Under the pieces are notes generated by a model, which saw nothing but the letters and a program-made list of their open reading frames with translations, was not told the origin of the DNA and did no database searches. A program made the position numbers and the translations under genes. This document shows, one piece after another, positions 36,553 to 44,532 of a DNA stretch of 64,000 nt (within the stretch, counting starts at the first letter, position 1; each line of letters opens with the position of its first letter). Source of the stretch: Curtobacterium sp. VKM Ac-2922 (GTDB lineage: Bacteria; Actinomycetota; Actinomycetes; Actinomycetales; Microbacteriaceae); the NCBI RefSeq assembly GCF_022815645.1, contig NZ_JALGRO010000001.1, forward strand, positions 62,001 to 126,000. The letters are read 5' to 3'.

Positions 36553-36580
36553 AGCCACGACGCATCGAGGGGGGTGACAC

Positions 36581-36667
36581 ATGAACGAACAGAACGCGAC
36601 GTCGGAGGACGTCTTCGAGATCGAGGAGATCGCGGGCGGGGCTGACCGGCAGGTCCACCGCTGCTGA
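36581..36667 (+). CDS. Candidate RiPP precursor peptide, 28 residues
   Basis: MNEQNATSED-VFEIEEIAGG-ADRQVHRC. A very strong Shine-Dalgarno (GAGGGGGG) lies six bases before the ATG. The first 20 residues are acidic with an amphipathic FEIEEIAGG, like a RiPP leader. A Gly-Gly divides them from a basic eight-residue core ending in Cys. It is followed by a perfect hairpin and then an E1-like enzyme with a possible N-terminal leader-binding domain. Size and context resemble pantocin and microcin C precursors, but the C-terminal residue is Cys, not Asn. Too short for most gene callers. Function as a precursor is inference. Confidence 0.65.
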   Translation: MNEQNATSEDVFEIEEIAGGADRQVHRC

Positions 36668-36679
36668 CCGAATTCTTTT

Positions 36680-36704
36680 GGGGAGGGCGCACCGCGCCCT
36701 CCCC
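36680..36704 (+). terminator. Hairpin between precursor and modifying genes (attenuator-like)
   Basis: Perfect 11-base stem GGGGAGGGCGC with a 3-base loop, 12 bases after the precursor stop. No T run follows. Such hairpins between RiPP precursor and enzyme genes often lower downstream expression or stabilise the precursor mRNA. Confidence 0.75.
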
Positions 36705-36723
36705 ATCTGCTCGTGAGGTGACC

Positions 36724-37596
36724 ATGATGATGTACAGGCTGCGTCCGGGGTGGTTCCGGCGCCACGAGGGCGACCACTGCGTGGTCTTCTTCGACGAGGA
36801 TCGGGAGATCACGGTGACGGGCGCTGTCGTCGACGCGGTCGATTCGCCCAGACCCGGGCTCTTCACCGCGAGGACCAACGGACAAGCGAGGTTCCTGGCA
36901 GAGCTCCGCCGAAGAGGCGCGCTCGTACCGCACGACCCCTGCGACGCGACGACCGACGCGTCCGCCGCACCGCAAGCGGAGTACTTCGCCGCATTCTGTG
37001 ACGATCCGCAAGCCGCGCAACAGGCCCTCGAACGGTCCCGGTTCATCGTCCTCGGTCTGGGCGGCACGGGTGCGGAGTTCCTCCGACTTGTCGCGGCGGC
37101 CGGCGTCCGTCGGTTCGTTCTGGTCGATGCCGACGTCGTCGAGGAGTCGAACAGCAACCGCCAGACCATCTACCAGAGGTCTGACATCGGACTGCCCAAA
37201 GCCGAGGCTGCCGCGCGGTACCTCGAGGCCCGGTACGCCACCGTCGAGACGATCTCGCTGCACACGAGGGTCCGCGGGGACCAGGCCCTTCGTGACATGC
37301 TCGTCGCACACGCTCCAGATCTCGTCTTCATCGCCGTCGATGAACCGATCGACACGATCGTGTCCGAACTCGCCGCTGAACTCCGGGCGCTGCAGGTGCC
37401 GTTCCTGGTCGCCGGCGTCGGCATCCGGCACGGCCACGTCCACGCAGTGTCAGATGCGCCGGCCGCCGATACGACGCTGCTGCCGACACGGGCGTCCATC
37501 GCCACGACGAACACGATGGTTGCTGCCTGTGCGGCGCACGCCGCCATCGAGCACGTCACTTCGCTCCACCTTCCGTTCGACCTGAAACGGCCTTGA
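36724..37596 (+). CDS. E1-like (ThiF/MccB-type) adenylating enzyme of a RiPP operon
   Basis: 290 residues from the first of three tandem ATGs; a GTG at 36718 is possible, and GTGAGG precedes the ATGs. Residues 1-70 (RLRPGWFRRHEGDHCVVFFD...LRRRGALV) look like a small winged-helix leader-binding (RRE/PqqD-like) or MccB-type peptide clamp. The E1 domain follows: GLGGTG 111-116, LVDADVVEESNSNRQTIY 133-150, DIGLPKA 154-160. No CxxC zinc pair is seen. The family adenylates a carboxylate, in MccB the peptide C-terminus. The likely substrate is the 28-residue peptide just upstream. The exact chemistry is unknown. Confidence 0.8.
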   Translation: MMMYRLRPGWFRRHEGDHCVVFFDEDREITVTGAVVDAVDSPRPGLFTARTNGQARFLAELRRRGALVPHDPCDATTDASAAPQAEYFAAFCDDPQAAQQALERSRFIVLGLGGTGAEFLRLVAAAGVRRFVLVDADVVEESNSNRQTIYQRSDIGLPKAEAAARYLEARYATVETISLHTRVRGDQALRDMLVAHAPDLVFIAVDEPIDTIVSELAAELRALQVPFLVAGVGIRHGHVHAVSDAPAADTTLLPTRASIATTNTMVAACAAHAAIEHVTSLHLPFDLKRP

Positions 37597-37597
37597 C

Positions 37598-38737
37598 GTG
37601 CTTCGGATCGTCCTGGATCGGCGTCCGGATGGAATCGGAGTGCATGCCACCGACTGGGCCGGCATGCAGCTGTCGAGGCTCTGGGCGACACCGCTGGTCG
37701 AACGCGAGGCTTCGTCGGGCCGTCACCGACCGATCGGAGTCACGAGCGTCGAGCGGGTCGCAGACCGCTGCTGGTCGCTCGGAGTCGACGGTGACCGGCT
37801 GCGTTCCGCGAGTGGGCTGCTCGAGGACTGGCGGATGTCGTCTTCGGTCCGCGGGTCCGACGCGTTCGCGTTCATCGAGCGCGTCTGGGTGGAATCTCCA
37901 CGGTTCCTGCGCTTCACCACGCGGTCGTCGCACGATGACGTCCGCCCCTTCCTCGACTGCTACTCCCTGTGGGGAGGTCTCCGCGAGGCCGATCGAGCGG
38001 CAGTACAACGACGGCGACATCGATTCGCTGACATCTACGAGTGGCGTGACGCGGAGGTCGCGGTCGTGACGGACGCCGACGCACGGTCGTCTGGCGACGA
38101 CGGCTGGACAATCGCGGCGGGACTGCCAGCATCGAGTCGCTGGAGCACACACCTGACGGAGACCGAGTTGACCTTCGCGACGGTACCGGCCTCGCCCATG
38201 CACCTCGCGCCCGTGGACCCGGCGGCGGTCCTCGCATCCTTCGGACCACCGGATCCTCGTCGCGGATTCATCCCGTTGGCCAAGCCGGTTCTTCCGATGC
38301 CGCTCCGTCCTGCTCAACCGACGCTCGAGCACACCGAGTTCTTCCCCAACCGTGATGTGGCAGATGCGCTCCGCCGCGCCGTGCATCGACGCCCCGGGCA
38401 GACCCCGCTGCGGCTCGAGGAACGGCGATTCCGCGAGCGGCGGGCCCACACGTTCCGCTCGGGGGTCGCGCTCGTGATCCTCATCCCGCTCAACTCCGCG
38501 CCCAGCGGGTTGCTCCGGGCGCTCGGGCCCCCTGCCGAGACGTCGGACATCGCGGCGTTCCGCCGGCTCTGCGACGCAATCGATCTGCGTCCGCAGTCCC
38601 GGCACGACGACGTTGCACGCGTTTGCGGTGTCGGCTCCGTCGCTCGGTACGTCGCCGGGAGTTCGAGCCCGCCGGAACTCGTCCGTTCGATCTCGTCCCG
38701 GGGCTTCTTGGCCCTCGAGAACCTGGAGGAACCATGA
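37598..38737 (+). CDS. Unrecognised protein of the RiPP operon, 379 residues
   Basis: Starts at a GTG one base after the E1-like stop and ends in an ATGA overlap with the MFS gene, so it is firmly in the operon. No family was recognised. It is Arg-rich and soluble-looking, with one hydrophobic patch (GVALVILIPLNSAP near 300), no Walker, radical SAM, YcaO, PEARL or nitroreductase motif that I can see, and only two Cys (DCYSLW near 120 and ARVCGVG near 345). Position suggests a second modification step, a partner of the E1 enzyme or a protease, but this is only guilt by association. Confidence 0.75.
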   Translation: MLRIVLDRRPDGIGVHATDWAGMQLSRLWATPLVEREASSGRHRPIGVTSVERVADRCWSLGVDGDRLRSASGLLEDWRMSSSVRGSDAFAFIERVWVESPRFLRFTTRSSHDDVRPFLDCYSLWGGLREADRAAVQRRRHRFADIYEWRDAEVAVVTDADARSSGDDGWTIAAGLPASSRWSTHLTETELTFATVPASPMHLAPVDPAAVLASFGPPDPRRGFIPLAKPVLPMPLRPAQPTLEHTEFFPNRDVADALRRAVHRRPGQTPLRLEERRFRERRAHTFRSGVALVILIPLNSAPSGLLRALGPPAETSDIAAFRRLCDAIDLRPQSRHDDVARVCGVGSVARYVAGSSSPPELVRSISSRGFLALENLEEP

Positions 38738-39996
38738 ACCATCGCGCCATCGGGGTCGGTGGGCTCGCAGGGTGCGAGAGTGCGAGCGCCGTCGGCCTGC
38801 AGATCACCTACTTCGCCGTCCCACTCATCGCCATCGAGCGGTTCAACGCAGACGCAGTGTCCATCGGTGCGCTGAACCTCATGGACTCGATCGCTGCGCT
38901 CCTCTTCGGACTCGTCGCCGGAAACCTCATCGACCGAGCGGGTGGCGTGTTCGCAGTCGGCGCCGCCAACGTGCTCCGAGCGAGCGCGCTGTGCCTCCTC
39001 GGCGTCGCACTCGTGAACAGCCCGCAGATGTGGATGTTGTACGTGACGATGCTGCTCGTCGGGATCGCCTCGCTCACCCACGAGGCTGGGCTCTCCACGG
39101 CTGTGCAACAGCTCGGCGTGCGCTCGAGTCGTTCGCTGAACCGGGTCAACGCCCTGCTCCGCGGGAGCTCGGTTGTGGCGGAGCTCGCCGGACCCGGGCT
39201 CGCCGGGGTGGTCGTCGTGCTGGTGGGTTTCGGCGCTGCGCTCATCATCGGCGGAATCGCGTTCGCCGTCGCGGCGGCGGTCTGTGTCGCTTTCTGGTTC
39301 GTGATCGACCGACCCTCCGTGAACCAAGAACACGACTCAGCATCGGGGCCGGAGGGTGAGCGAGGGTCACGCTTCGCCGACGGGCTCCGGTTCATCTTCG
39401 CCGACCGAGTCCTCCGTGACCTCACCCTGTCATCGACACAGTTCAACCTGTTCAGCGCAGCCTTCCAGGCGGTCTTCCTGATCTACTGCGTCCGCGTCCT
39501 CGACCTGGGAACGCCGGGAGTGGCGGTCCTGGGCGTCGCCGCTGGCATCGGTGGGCTTCTCGGGTCGTTCATGGCGGCTTCGGGTGCAGTGGCACGCCGA
39601 CAGAAGACCTGGTACCTCTGCGCTCTGGGTGTCCCGGCCGTCTGCGTTCTCGCGATCGTCGGTGCGAGCAGCTTGTCCCACGGGGTCTCCTTGGTCGTCG
39701 TCGCTGTTGCGGAGGCGGTGTTCTCGTCGTGCATGGTCCTGTGCATCGTGCTCTTCAACACACTCCGGCAGATGCGCAGCCCTGAAGCCCTGGCCGGACG
39801 AATCGCGGCGTCCGAGCGTGTGCTGGCACTCGCGGGGGAGGTTCCCGGCGCGCTGCTCGGCGGATTCCTCGGGGTGGTCGTCGGCGTGCACGCGCCGATG
39901 GTCATCGCGGCCGTGGGGATGTCAGCATCCCTGTTCTGGGTCCTGCGTGTGCCGGACTGGTCCGAGCGCCGACCGCTCGAACCAGTCGGAGGCTGA
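38734..39996 (+). CDS. MFS transporter of the RiPP operon (putative peptide exporter)
   Basis: 420 residues with about 12 hydrophobic segments. N-terminal half has LMDSIAALLFGLVAGNLIDRAG (MFS loop A) and the second half has IYCVRVLDLGTPGVAVLGVAAG. It fits the MFS-exporter (enterobactin exporter/MacA-like) group that also includes microcin C exporter MccC. GGAGGA precedes the ATG, which overlaps the previous stop. It probably exports the operon's product and may give self-immunity. Confidence 0.85.
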   Translation: MNHRAIGVGGLAGCESASAVGLQITYFAVPLIAIERFNADAVSIGALNLMDSIAALLFGLVAGNLIDRAGGVFAVGAANVLRASALCLLGVALVNSPQMWMLYVTMLLVGIASLTHEAGLSTAVQQLGVRSSRSLNRVNALLRGSSVVAELAGPGLAGVVVVLVGFGAALIIGGIAFAVAAAVCVAFWFVIDRPSVNQEHDSASGPEGERGSRFADGLRFIFADRVLRDLTLSSTQFNLFSAAFQAVFLIYCVRVLDLGTPGVAVLGVAAGIGGLLGSFMAASGAVARRQKTWYLCALGVPAVCVLAIVGASSLSHGVSLVVVAVAEAVFSSCMVLCIVLFNTLRQMRSPEALAGRIAASERVLALAGEVPGALLGGFLGVVVGVHAPMVIAAVGMSASLFWVLRVPDWSERRPLEPVGG

Positions 39997-40044
39997 GGAT
40001 CTCGACGACGACGGCCCGGAGGAGCAACGTCCGGTGTCCGCCTG

Positions 40045-41175
40045 CTACAGGGAGTCGGCGAACTCCCGCACCAGGTGGCGGACGACCTCGCGCAGGTCGC
40101 CGTCGTGCTGCTGCGCGACCACGAGCTGCCGCTGGTACGACGCCCCCCGCTCGATCATCGTGTCCAGGTGGTGCAGCTCGTCGACGCACCCGAGCCGCTC
40201 GGCGATCGGGTCGAGCCGGGTCACCAGGTCGTGCACCTCGTCGGTGACCAGTCGTTCGTCGCCGGCCACGTTGGTGATGATCTCGGCGTCCATGCCGTAG
40301 CGGGCCGCACGCCACTTGTTCTCGCGGACGAACCACGGCTGCATGGTCGGCAGGGTCTCGCCCGCGTCGAGCCGGTCGGAGCACGCCGTCACCAGACACT
40401 GCACGAGCGCGGTGACCGCCCCGACCTCGTGCAGGGTGGACAGGCCGTCGGAGACCCGGTTCTCCAGCGTGCCCCACCCCGGTGACGGTCGGATGTCCCA
40501 CCGCAGGTCCTTGACGCCCTCGATCACACCGGTGTGGGTCAGGTCACCCACGACCTCTTCGAAGTTCGCCCACGCACCGAGCTGCGGGGGCAGACCGCCG
40601 GTGGGGAGCTGCTGGAACATGAGCGCCCGGTTCGACGCGTACCCGGTGTCGGTGCCGCCCCAGAACGGACTCGACGCGGTGAACGCCTGCAGGTGCGGCA
40701 CGTAGGCGAGCATCGCGTTCATGATCGGGATGGCCTTGTCGCGGTCGTCGATCCCGACGTGCACGTGGACACCCCAGATGAGCATCTGCCGTCCCCACCA
40801 GCGCGTGCGGTCGATCAGCGTCGTGTAGTGCTCGCTGTCCGGGGTGATCTCCTGCTGGTCCCACACCGCGAACGGATGGGTGCCGGAGCACATCACCTGG
40901 GCGTCGAGGGGTGCGGCGGCGTCGATCACCTCGCCGATCGTGCTCGACAGCTCCGCGGTGGCTCCCGCGACGGTGTCGTGCACCCCGGTGACGACCTCGA
41001 CCGTGTTGGTGAGCAGTTCTTCGGTCACCTTCTCGCGGTCGCCCAGGCGTTCGTGCACGGCGGCGATGACCGCGGGGGCCCGGGGCGCCAGGTCCCCGGT
41101 GTCCCGGTCGACCAGCGGGAGTTCCCACTCGACGCCGATGGTCGACGGGCGGGACTCGGTGAAGCGGATGTCCAT
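40045..41175 (-). CDS. YbdK-type carboxylate-amine ligase (glutamate-cysteine ligase homologue)
   Basis: 376 residues from ATG 41175; an ATG three codons upstream (41184) with AAGGAG nine bases before it is an alternative. Family signatures are STIGVEWELPLVD, CSGTHPFAVW, RMLIWGVHVHVG-type sequence (here RQMLIWGVHVHVGIDD) and PSPGWGTLENRV. YbdK enzymes have weak glutamate-cysteine ligase activity. In actinobacteria that lack glutathione the physiological product is unclear. It is divergent from the cyclohexane cluster. Confidence 0.92.
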   Translation of the reverse strand: MDIRFTESRPSTIGVEWELPLVDRDTGDLAPRAPAVIAAVHERLGDREKVTEELLTNTVEVVTGVHDTVAGATAELSSTIGEVIDAAAPLDAQVMCSGTHPFAVWDQQEITPDSEHYTTLIDRTRWWGRQMLIWGVHVHVGIDDRDKAIPIMNAMLAYVPHLQAFTASSPFWGGTDTGYASNRALMFQQLPTGGLPPQLGAWANFEEVVGDLTHTGVIEGVKDLRWDIRPSPGWGTLENRVSDGLSTLHEVGAVTALVQCLVTACSDRLDAGETLPTMQPWFVRENKWRAARYGMDAEIITNVAGDERLVTDEVHDLVTRLDPIAERLGCVDELHHLDTMIERGASYQRQLVVAQQHDGDLREVVRHLVREFADSL

Positions 41176-41304
41176 GCTGTACATCCTGCCCGGCTCCTTG
41201 TCGGACACGCACAACCAACGCCCGTCCCGATCGTGCGGTTCCGGTTCTCAGCACTTCCCCACCGGGTTTACCGTAGAAGCGCAGCCGAAGGGGAAGAAGG
41301 ACGC

Positions 41305-44300
41305 ATGCAGTTGGTCGTTCGTGGGACGTCCGCACCGCTCATCGGGGAACTCGACGTTCCCGTCTCCAAGTACCACGCGCACCGCGCCCTGGTCCTCGCG
41401 TCACTGGCGCCGGGGACCAGCATCGTCTCCGGGATCAGTTCGACCCGCCAGGTCGAGTGGACCGTGGGGACGCTCCGCGCCCTGGGCGTCGACATCAGAC
41501 GCCGGGGGAACGCCTACCACGTCACCGGTCTCGGGGGTCGGTACCAGGCGACCGACGTCGTCGACCACGGTTCGCGCGGCGCCGACGGCCTGCTCAACAT
41601 GGGATCCTCGGGCACGACGCTGTACTTCATGACCGGGCTCGCGTCGCTGGCCGACAAGCCCATGACGCTGTCGGGGATGAAGTACTTCCAGCGCCGACCG
41701 ATCAAGGCGCTGCTGACCTCGCTCACCCAGATGGGGATCGAGCTCGAGGCCACGCACGACTGCCCGCCGGTCACCGTCCAGCCCCGACGGCCGCGCGGTG
41801 GCGACGTGCAGATCGCCGGCACGTTGTCGCAGTGGATCTCCGGGCTGCTGCTCGTCGCGCCGTTCGCCGACCACGAGACCCGCATCCACGTCACCGGCGG
41901 CCGGCTCAACGAACAGCCCTACGTCGAACTGACCGTCCGCATGATGCGGGAGTTCGGCCTGCGCGTCGAGGTCTCCGACGACTGGCTGGAGTACCGCATC
42001 CCCGCGGGCCAGCAGGCCACGCCGCACGACTACGTCATCCCGCCGGACATCGGCTCGGCCGCGTTCGGCATCGCCGCCGCCGGCATCCGCGAGTCGAACG
42101 TGCTGCTGCGCGGCATGACCTCGTTCCGCACCGCGGACACCGACCACCCGGAGAGCGAGTTCCTCGACCTGGCCACGGCGATGGGCGTCCCGATGCGCAT
42201 CGACGACGAGACCGGGTTCGTGCGCATCGAGCACGACGGCTCCCCGCTCCGACCGCTCGACATCGACTGCCAGCCGATCCCCGACCTGCTGCCGGTGCTG
42301 TCGACGATGGCGACCTTCGCCGAGGGCACCACCCGGCTGTGGAACGTCGCGCACATCCGGCTCAAGGAGTCGGACCGTGTCGCCGCGATGCTGCAGCTGA
42401 ACCGGATGGGCGGTCGCGCCGAACAGGGAGCGGACGAGCTCCGCGTGACCGGGGTCGGCGCCGGCGGACTGCACGGGGCGTCGATGTCCTCGTTCAACGA
42501 CCACCGCGTCCTGATGTCGCTCGCCGTCGCGGCATCCCGGGCCGACGGCGTGTCCGCGCTGACCTACCCCCGCGCCTACCGCATCTCGTACCCCACCTTC
42601 CTCGAGGCGATGAACTCGGTCGGTCTCGACATGGAGGTCGGCGACGCGCTCGCCGCGACGGCCGAAGCCGACGAGCGCGCGGGCCGCATCGAGCGTGCCG
42701 ACGTGCCGGACCAGACGACCGACCTGGGCGACGACCCCACGCGGGCCGCCCGAGACGACGCCCCGTCCGCACGCACCGGCGTGGACGCCCGGTCCGCTCG
42801 CCCCGGCGTGGACGCGCTGTCCGAGCGCACCGGTGTGGACGCCGACCCACTGGTCCTCAGCGAGCGGGTCCGCGCCCTGGCCGACACCGAGCCCGAAGGT
42901 CTGGCCGTGATCGAGGTCGGCGGCCCCGAGCCGGTGGACACCACGTGGCGCGAGCTGCAGGACGAGGCCGACCGGGTCTCGGCGCTGCTGCTCGAACTCG
43001 GCGTCCGCCGCGGTGAGTCCGTCGCGATGCAGCTGCCGAACTGGCGCGAGTTCGTCGCGATCACCCTGGGCGCCATCCAGATCGGCGCGGTGACGACCCC
43101 GATCATGCCGGTGTTCGGTCCGCGCGAGACGACCATGACGCTCGCCCGGTCCCGCGCCCGCGTGGTGTTCCTGCCGAACGTCTTCCGCAAGCGTCGCCCC
43201 GCGCTCGAACTGCTCGACGTCATCGACGAGGCGGCGGCCCAGCAGCGCCGTCTCGCCGTCGAGCACGTCGTCGTGATCCGGTCCGAGGCGCGCGGCCAGG
43301 GCGACACCCCCACGAACCAGCCACCGCTGCCCGCCGACGCGTCCGCGCGCGTCGCCGCAAGCGAGTGGAACTGGCGCTACTACGACACCGCGCTCAGCAG
43401 CGTGCACGTGGACGTCGAGCAGATCACCGCGCACGCCCCGACGCCCGACGACGTCTGCCAGCTGCTCTTCACCTCGGGCACCACGGGCGAGCCGAAGGGC
43501 GTGCAGCACCCGCACCGCACGCTGGGCCTGGCCACGGCCATGCACGTGGCACAGTCCGGGTTGACCAAGGGCGACCGCATCTACATCCCGTCCCCGCTGG
43601 CGCACCAGACCGGGTTCCTGTACGGCATGCTGCTGGCCTTCCGGCTCGGCGCCGCCCAGGTCATCCAGCCCGTGTGGGACGGCCGTGCCGCGCTCGACCA
43701 GGCGTTCGGCGTCGCCGGTGCGACCTTCGTGCAGTGCGCGACCCCGTTCCTGACCGACCTGGTCGACCTGGTCGAGGCCGGTGCGCCGGCTCCGGCGTCC
43801 CTGCGGGTCTTCGTGCCGACGGGCGCGGCCGTGCCCCGTGCGCTCGCCCAGCGCGCATCGACGGTGCTCGGCACCGCGATCCTGGGTGCGTTCGGCACGA
43901 GTGAGACGTGTCTCGGTGCGCTGTCCAGCCCGACGGACGACCCGGCCGACGCGTACGGCCACGACGGTCGTGCGCTGCCCGGCATCCGGCTGCGGATCGT
44001 CGACGACGAGGGCAACGAGCTGCCGGCGGACACCGAGGGCAACTTCGAGCTGCACTCGCCGACGATGTTCGACGGGTACCTCGACCGACCGGACCTGACC
44101 GACGACGTCTTCACCCAGGACGGCTGGTACCGGACCGGGGACCTGGCGAAGGTCGATGCCAAGGGCTTCCTGTCCATCACCGGTCGCATCAAGGACGTCA
44201 TCAACCGCGGCGGCGAGAAGATCCCCGTGGTCGAGATCGAGAACCTGCTGTACCAGCACCCGCTCGTCACCGACGTCGCCATCGTCGCGATGCCCGACGA

Positions 44301-44532
44301 CCGGCTGGGGGAGCGGGCCTGTGCGTACGTCGTGTCCGCCCGTGCCGACGAGCCGCTCGACTTCGGCGCGATGCAGCGGTACCTCGAGCACGCCGGTGTC
44401 AGCAGGTACTACTGGCCCGAGCGGCTGGAGTACCTCGACGAACTGCCCCGCAACGCGGTGGGCAAGGTCCAGAAGAACGTCCTGCGCGAGCATGCGGCGG
44501 CGCTCGTGACGACGAAGGAGAACGAACGATGA
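41305..44532 (+). CDS. EPSP-synthase-like domain fused to an AMP-forming acyl/aryl ligase
   Basis: 1075 residues; AAGGA precedes the ATG. Residues 1-447 follow EPSP synthase: SKYHAHR 21-27, RRPIK 130-134, QWISGLLLVAP, KESDR 354-358, NDHR 398-401. By eye, three phosphoenolpyruvate-site residues differ from AroA (S23 is Tyr, N94-equivalent is Ser, K411-equivalent is Ile). After a linker (450-512, with a thrice-repeated R-T/P-G-V-D-A) comes an ANL ligase: FTSGTTGEPKG 722-732, YRTGDLAK, KDVINRGGEKIP, invariant Lys near 1054. Proposed role is a first elimination on a shikimate-type acid plus CoA or AMP activation, in cyclohexanecarboxyl-CoA synthesis (inference). Not the housekeeping AroA. Confidence 0.85.
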   Translation: MQLVVRGTSAPLIGELDVPVSKYHAHRALVLASLAPGTSIVSGISSTRQVEWTVGTLRALGVDIRRRGNAYHVTGLGGRYQATDVVDHGSRGADGLLNMGSSGTTLYFMTGLASLADKPMTLSGMKYFQRRPIKALLTSLTQMGIELEATHDCPPVTVQPRRPRGGDVQIAGTLSQWISGLLLVAPFADHETRIHVTGGRLNEQPYVELTVRMMREFGLRVEVSDDWLEYRIPAGQQATPHDYVIPPDIGSAAFGIAAAGIRESNVLLRGMTSFRTADTDHPESEFLDLATAMGVPMRIDDETGFVRIEHDGSPLRPLDIDCQPIPDLLPVLSTMATFAEGTTRLWNVAHIRLKESDRVAAMLQLNRMGGRAEQGADELRVTGVGAGGLHGASMSSFNDHRVLMSLAVAASRADGVSALTYPRAYRISYPTFLEAMNSVGLDMEVGDALAATAEADERAGRIERADVPDQTTDLGDDPTRAARDDAPSARTGVDARSARPGVDALSERTGVDADPLVLSERVRALADTEPEGLAVIEVGGPEPVDTTWRELQDEADRVSALLLELGVRRGESVAMQLPNWREFVAITLGAIQIGAVTTPIMPVFGPRETTMTLARSRARVVFLPNVFRKRRPALELLDVIDEAAAQQRRLAVEHVVVIRSEARGQGDTPTNQPPLPADASARVAASEWNWRYYDTALSSVHVDVEQITAHAPTPDDVCQLLFTSGTTGEPKGVQHPHRTLGLATAMHVAQSGLTKGDRIYIPSPLAHQTGFLYGMLLAFRLGAAQVIQPVWDGRAALDQAFGVAGATFVQCATPFLTDLVDLVEAGAPAPASLRVFVPTGAAVPRALAQRASTVLGTAILGAFGTSETCLGALSSPTDDPADAYGHDGRALPGIRLRIVDDEGNELPADTEGNFELHSPTMFDGYLDRPDLTDDVFTQDGWYRTGDLAKVDAKGFLSITGRIKDVINRGGEKIPVVEIENLLYQHPLVTDVAIVAMPDDRLGERACAYVVSARADEPLDFGAMQRYLEHAGVSRYYWPERLEYLDELPRNAVGKVQKNVLREHAAALVTTKENER

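Noticed and set aside
36581-37596. Assignment as a true microcin C (mcc) locus
   Set aside because: The core ends in Cys, not the Asn that MccB modifies, the precursor is 28 and not 7 residues, and the MccD/E/F-type genes are absent. Only the general architecture matches.
41305-42645. Calling the EPSPS-like domain the housekeeping AroA
   Set aside because: It is fused to a ligase, sits with CoA-ester enzymes and has changed PEP-site residues; a normal aroA is expected elsewhere in the genome.
41401-44493. 1030-codon minus-strand frame opposite the EPSPS-ligase fusion
   Set aside because: Antisense shadow; the plus strand shows all ligase and EPSPS motifs.
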